This document shows, piece by piece, positions 61,014-64,000 of a stretch of 64,000 nucleotides of DNA. This DNA is from G958295935 sp965224235. GTDB taxonomy: Bacteria > Chloroflexota > Dehalococcoidia > Lucifugimonadales > Lucifugimonadaceae. How positions within the stretch are numbered: the stretch's first letter is position 1; each line of letters starts with the position of its first letter. Position numbers and translations under genes: made by a program. The DNA lies in contig CBDCYP010000002.1 of assembly GCA_965224235.1 (NCBI GenBank), positions 1,364,001-1,428,000 of the forward strand. Reading direction: 5' to 3'. Below the pieces are notes generated by a model that worked only from the letters and a program-made list of their open reading frames with translations, had not been told where the DNA came from and did not search any database.

Positions 61014-61984
61014 TCGTACACCTGTCGATACCGGCCCACGAACCATCTACCGAATATGTTCATGATCAGAGTCATCACAAAAAGCAGCAGTCCTACCGCG
61101 AATATAGTCTTGAACTCGAGGCTGCCCTGCGGCGTTTCTCCCAACGCGACCTGCACGATGAAGGACGTCATGGTCTGAACGCTTTGGAGCGGATTCCACG
61201 TCAGGTTAGGCGTGGCGCCGGCCGCGATGTGCACAATCATCGTCTCCCCGACTGCCCTGGAGACAGCCAGAATGAACGACGCGACGATTCCGGAGAGAGC
61301 GGCTGGAACTACAACCTTGGTCGCAACTTCAAATCTGGTCGAGCCAAGAGCATACGCGGCATTGCGCAAGGATTGGGGCACTGCAACCATGGCGTCCTCG
61401 CTGAGCGTCGAGACCATCGGCATGATCATCAGTCCCATCACGAGCCCCGCGCTCAGCGCGTTGAAGAAGATATCGGGAAAGATGTGCTGCAGCATCGGGG
61501 TCACGAACGTCAGAGCGAAGTAGCCGTACACGACCGTCGGTATCCCGGCGAGGATTTCGAGGATCGGTTTAAGAATTCGGCGCAGTCGCTCAGGCGCGTA
61601 CTCGGACAAGAAAATCGCCGCGCCAAGCCCCAAACCAAGAGAAACAATTCCAGCGACGGCGGCGACAAGCAAAGTTCCGCCAACGAGCGGAAGCACGCCG
61701 AAGTTTTGAGGCTTGAACAGGGGGGTCCAGACTGTGCCGCCAAGGAACTCCCAGATCGGTATTTCGCCAAAGAAACCGAGGCTCTGCCTGAGAAGAACGA
61801 TTACGATGCCGACCGTCGTGACGATCGATACGGCGGCGGCGGCGCGCAGCGACCAAACAACCATCCACTCTTCGAGGCGGCGACGTCGTGTGACCCTGGC
61901 CCGGGTAGCCGAGGGTACTCGAAAACCCGATTGAACGTCAGGGTCAGGGATTATTTTGGCTGTGGTATCGGCCAACCAGGTCAA
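61010..61984 (-). CDS. pstC: Phosphate ABC transporter permease PstC
   Basis: A 324-residue permease with an N-terminal tail of about 45 residues, then six helices. Seen are PLVGGTLLVAAVAGIVSLGL, LEILAGIPTVVYGYFALTFV, the cytoplasmic loop AVPQSLRNAAYALGSTRFEV, and AVSRAVGETMIVHIAAG. The start is TTG 61984 preceded by GAGAGA; this is weak, and codons after residue 40 are possible. A PhoP/PhoB-like repeat lies 48-65 bp upstream. It heads a pstCA operon with a four-base gene overlap. Confidence 0.9.
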   Translation of the reverse strand: MTWLADTTAKIIPDPDVQSGFRVPSATRARVTRRRRLEEWMVVWSLRAAAAVSIVTTVGIVIVLLRQSLGFFGEIPIWEFLGGTVWTPLFKPQNFGVLPLVGGTLLVAAVAGIVSLGLGLGAAIFLSEYAPERLRRILKPILEILAGIPTVVYGYFALTFVTPMLQHIFPDIFFNALSAGLVMGLMIMPMVSTLSEDAMVAVPQSLRNAAYALGSTRFEVATKVVVPAALSGIVASFILAVSRAVGETMIVHIAAGATPNLTWNPLQSVQTMTSFIVQVALGETPQGSLEFKTIFAVGLLLFVMTLIMNIFGRWFVGRYRQVYE

Positions 61985-62031
61985 ATTCTCTCGCCCGCGT
62001 AACGGCGGCTGACTCGATTTTGAACGGGTGG

Positions 62032-62049
62032 GGTTAACACATGGTTAAC
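62032..62049 (-). promoter_or_regulatory. Candidate Pho box upstream of pstC
   Basis: GGTTAAC occurs twice as a direct repeat, separated by four bases (period 11): GGTTAACacatGGTTAAC. TTAACA-like direct repeats spaced five bases apart are the known PhoP box in Bacillus, and 11-bp-period repeats are the Pho box elsewhere. It lies 48 bp before the pstC start and beside PhoB/PhoR-like genes. Each half is also a GTTAAC palindrome. Confidence 0.6.
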
Positions 62050-62108
62050 TGACAGCCGAGTTCCAACGCGCCAGGCGCGGGCGCAGCGTAAAGGTCCAGG
62101 TTGGGGCT

Positions 62109-63455
62109 CTATGAAGCATCACGTATTGCCGGAAGAGTAAATCTGATGGTGGTTCCCATACCGGGGTTGCTTTCCGCTCCGATTACTCCCCCGTGGGCCT
62201 GCACGATGTGCTTGGAGATCGCCAAACCCAACCCGGTCCCGCCATCCTGGCGCGACGGATCGGCCTTGTAGAACCGTTCGAATATGTGCGGAAGGTGTTC
62301 TGGCGGGATCCCTGACCCCGTGTCGGTCACGGTGAGCGCAACGTGGCCATTCGTACGCGAGACACCAATTTGAACAGAGCCGCCGGATTGTGTGGAGCGA
62401 AGGGAGTTGCTCAGCAAATTGCCCAGCACAACCTCTATCTTCGAGTAATCGGCGTTGACCAGAGGCACGTCTTCGATCACCAGGCACGCGAGTCTGACCC
62501 CGTTTCCAATCGCCATCGGACGAAACCTGTCAGCGGTGTCGTTCACCAATATGCCAAGGTCCAAAGGACCGAGGTGGAGGGGCGTTTGACCGGTCTCGAG
62601 CCTCGAAAGTTCCAGCATCTCGGCCACTAGTTCGTCCATTCGGGCGACATCCTCGAGAATTCTCCGCAGAAAGTCCCCGGCCATCTCTGAATCCGCCAAT
62701 GCGCCCCGTTGCAAAGCTTCCGCCGCCGCCTGAATGGCGGCTATGGGTGTTCGAAGCTCGTGTGAGGCGTTACTTACAAACTCCCGTCTCGTGTTTTCTG
62801 CCCGCACCGCGTCCGTAACGTCGTTAACAAGCAGCAACGCCCGTTTGGCCCCGGATTCGGCGGGAGGAATGGGCGCGGCAAATACATCCACGACACGATT
62901 CTGGTCCCTCAGTTGTATTCGGTCGCGGCGGGCCTCGCCGCCGTCCGTTGCCTCTCCAACGAGAGCGTTGACACGGTGCTCCCTCGTGATGGAAGCGAGC
63001 TGTATGCCCGGCCGCCAGTCGTGGTTTCCGCCAAATGTCTCGATGGCGGCAGGATTGGCGGATTCGACGGCGCCGCCGCTGTTCACAACGATGACGCCCT
63101 GCTGCATGGACCCGAGGATCGACTCCACCCGCCGCCGCTCGATGGACTCCGACTCGAGAAGCACGGCGAATCGGTTTTCGAGCCTAATGGCCGCCCGCGC
63201 CAGGCGGTCTGTCTCCTCGGTCCCGCCAAGCTGAGGCCGGTGGCCGCCGCCGCCCGGTCCCATGCGCAACAGATCATTCACAAACCGGTCGACGTACCCG
63301 GCCAGCCTTCTGCTCAGGAATATCCCAGCGGCGGTGGCGCAAAGAACCCCTAATATGGCGCCGGGCGTTCCGAAAACCAGAGTTAACACGCCGACCGCAA
63401 CGGCCAATACAACACCGCCGGCAGCGATGACGTGTCTAACCGGCCAGGAGTTCAC
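62109..63455 (-). CDS. PhoR-like sensor histidine kinase
   Basis: A kinase of about 448 residues. Two membrane helices lie within the first 60 residues (HVIAAGGVVLAVAVGVLTLV), with a PAS-like part (about 115-205, MQQGVIVVNSGGAVESANPA). The H-box is FVSNASHELRTPIAAIQ, followed by NLLSNSLR, DTGSGIPPEHLPHIFERFY and GGTGLGLAISKHIVQAHGG for ATP binding. The lack of a large periplasmic domain is PhoR-like. I favour GTG at 63455, two bases past the regulator stop, over TTG at 63512. It ends 124 bp before pstC. Confidence 0.88.
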   Translation of the reverse strand: MNSWPVRHVIAAGGVVLAVAVGVLTLVFGTPGAILGVLCATAAGIFLSRRLAGYVDRFVNDLLRMGPGGGGHRPQLGGTEETDRLARAAIRLENRFAVLLESESIERRRVESILGSMQQGVIVVNSGGAVESANPAAIETFGGNHDWRPGIQLASITREHRVNALVGEATDGGEARRDRIQLRDQNRVVDVFAAPIPPAESGAKRALLLVNDVTDAVRAENTRREFVSNASHELRTPIAAIQAAAEALQRGALADSEMAGDFLRRILEDVARMDELVAEMLELSRLETGQTPLHLGPLDLGILVNDTADRFRPMAIGNGVRLACLVIEDVPLVNADYSKIEVVLGNLLSNSLRSTQSGGSVQIGVSRTNGHVALTVTDTGSGIPPEHLPHIFERFYKADPSRQDGGTGLGLAISKHIVQAHGGVIGAESNPGMGTTIRFTLPAIRDAS

Positions 63456-63456
63456 T

Positions 63457-64000
63457 TTATGGTTCGCCGATCGGCGAGTTCTTCGGGAAGTTCGCGGCAA
63501 ATCGGTAGCCAACTCCCCTCACCGTCTCTATGCGCTTGGGCTTCGAAGAGTCCAACTCGATCTTGGTTCGCAGCCAACGAACGTGAACATCAACCGTGCG
63601 GCCCTCGGCCGGAAACTCGTCAGAGTATCGATAGCCCCATACTTCCCTGAGAATTTGATCCCGCGTTACGACCCGACCCGGCCTCGACGCCATGTAGTTG
63701 AGTAGATCGAATTCCTTGGGGCGCAGTTCAAGCTGCGCACCGTCCATACGCACAGTCCGGCCTGCCGGATCGATCTCCAGACCGCCCGCCCGGATGATGT
63801 GCCTCTCCTGCTCCGAACTTCGGGTTCGCGATATCTCGACCCGGCGCAGATGCGCCCCGATTCTGGCGATCAACTCCCGCGTACTGAACGGCTTCGTCAC
63901 ATAGTCGTCAGCGCCCACGTTAAGACCTTCGACCCGTTCGCTCTCGCCGTCCCGCGCCGTGAGCATGATGATGGGAGAGACGTCACCGGTGCGCCTGAGT
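63457..64000 (-). CDS. PhoB-like response regulator (partial, cut by window edge)
   Basis: The frame runs off the right edge, so the first half of the receiver, with its phospho-acceptor aspartate, is missing. What is seen is receiver end VEGLNVGADDYVTKPFSTRE with the conserved lysine, then an OmpR-type winged helix: LELRPKEFDLLNYMASRPG, TRDQILREVWGY and VDVHVRWLRTKIE, GVGYRF. It is coupled to the kinase and the pst permeases, and is probably PhoB-like. Confidence 0.87.
   Translation of the reverse strand, partial: LRRTGDVSPIIMLTARDGESERVEGLNVGADDYVTKPFSTRELIARIGAHLRRVEISRTRSSEQERHIIRAGGLEIDPAGRTVRMDGAQLELRPKEFDLLNYMASRPGRVVTRDQILREVWGYRYSDEFPAEGRTVDVHVRWLRTKIELDSSKPKRIETVRGVGYRFAANFPKNSPIGEP

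Overview
The window looks like chromosomal DNA of a free-living, moderately GC-rich bacterium. The gene content fits the SAR202-type Chloroflexota best: an enolase-superfamily sugar-acid dehydratase with a mannonate dehydratase, many SDR and MFS genes, a deazaflavin(F420)-type reductase, SMP-30, NHL and cupin proteins, and TTG/GTG starts with GGAGG-type ribosome sites. This assignment is inferred from gene content only; no rRNA or other marker phylogeny is available. I saw no tRNA, rRNA, CRISPR array or prophage.

Layout. 0-6 kb: an edge-truncated TenA, a HAD hydrolase, an SMP-30 lactonase, a bicupin, an amidohydrolase and two small proteins. 6-18 kb: housekeeping genes secA, prs and ispH, two MFS carriers, a DUF192 lipoprotein translationally coupled to an unusually long cofactor-independent phosphoglycerate mutase, and an ArsC/Spx-like gene whose catalytic cysteine codon is TGA. 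18-22 kb: SDR, RNase D and a two-gene ABC exporter. 22-29 kb: a decayed stretch with a multiply frameshifted MFS gene, a MITE-like element, an MFS fragment and a dead two-component pair, around intact fhs (formate-THF ligase) and plsY. 29-40 kb: metabolic genes (DAO oxidase, hydroxyacid dehydrogenase, SDR, aminotransferase, threonine synthase, PNPOx-like, NHL, deazaflavin reductase, MFS).

40-42 kb is a mobile-element scar: three 104-bp tandem repeats, a deleted IS1182-like element and a truncated lipoprotein. 42-45 kb holds DUF4392 and DUF1445 genes, which correspond to the two halves of animal D-glutamate cyclase. 45-52 kb: sugar isomerase-like, RidA-like, enoyl-CoA hydratase, epimerase, aconitase and a split ComDE-like decarboxylase. 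52-57 kb: SDR, enolase-superfamily dehydratase, VOC protein and mannonate dehydratase, all on the minus strand, suggesting sugar-acid catabolism. 57-64 kb: TatD, DUF1802, EVE and YbaK proteins, then a phosphate locus read right to left: a PhoB-like regulator (cut by the edge), a PhoR-like kinase, a PhoP/PhoB-box-like repeat, pstC and pstA. pstS, pstB and phoU are not seen there.

The most notable observation is the candidate selenoprotein at 10552-10902: an ArsC/Spx-like frame intact except for one TGA exactly at the first cysteine of the CxxC motif, followed by a possible bacterial SECIS hairpin.
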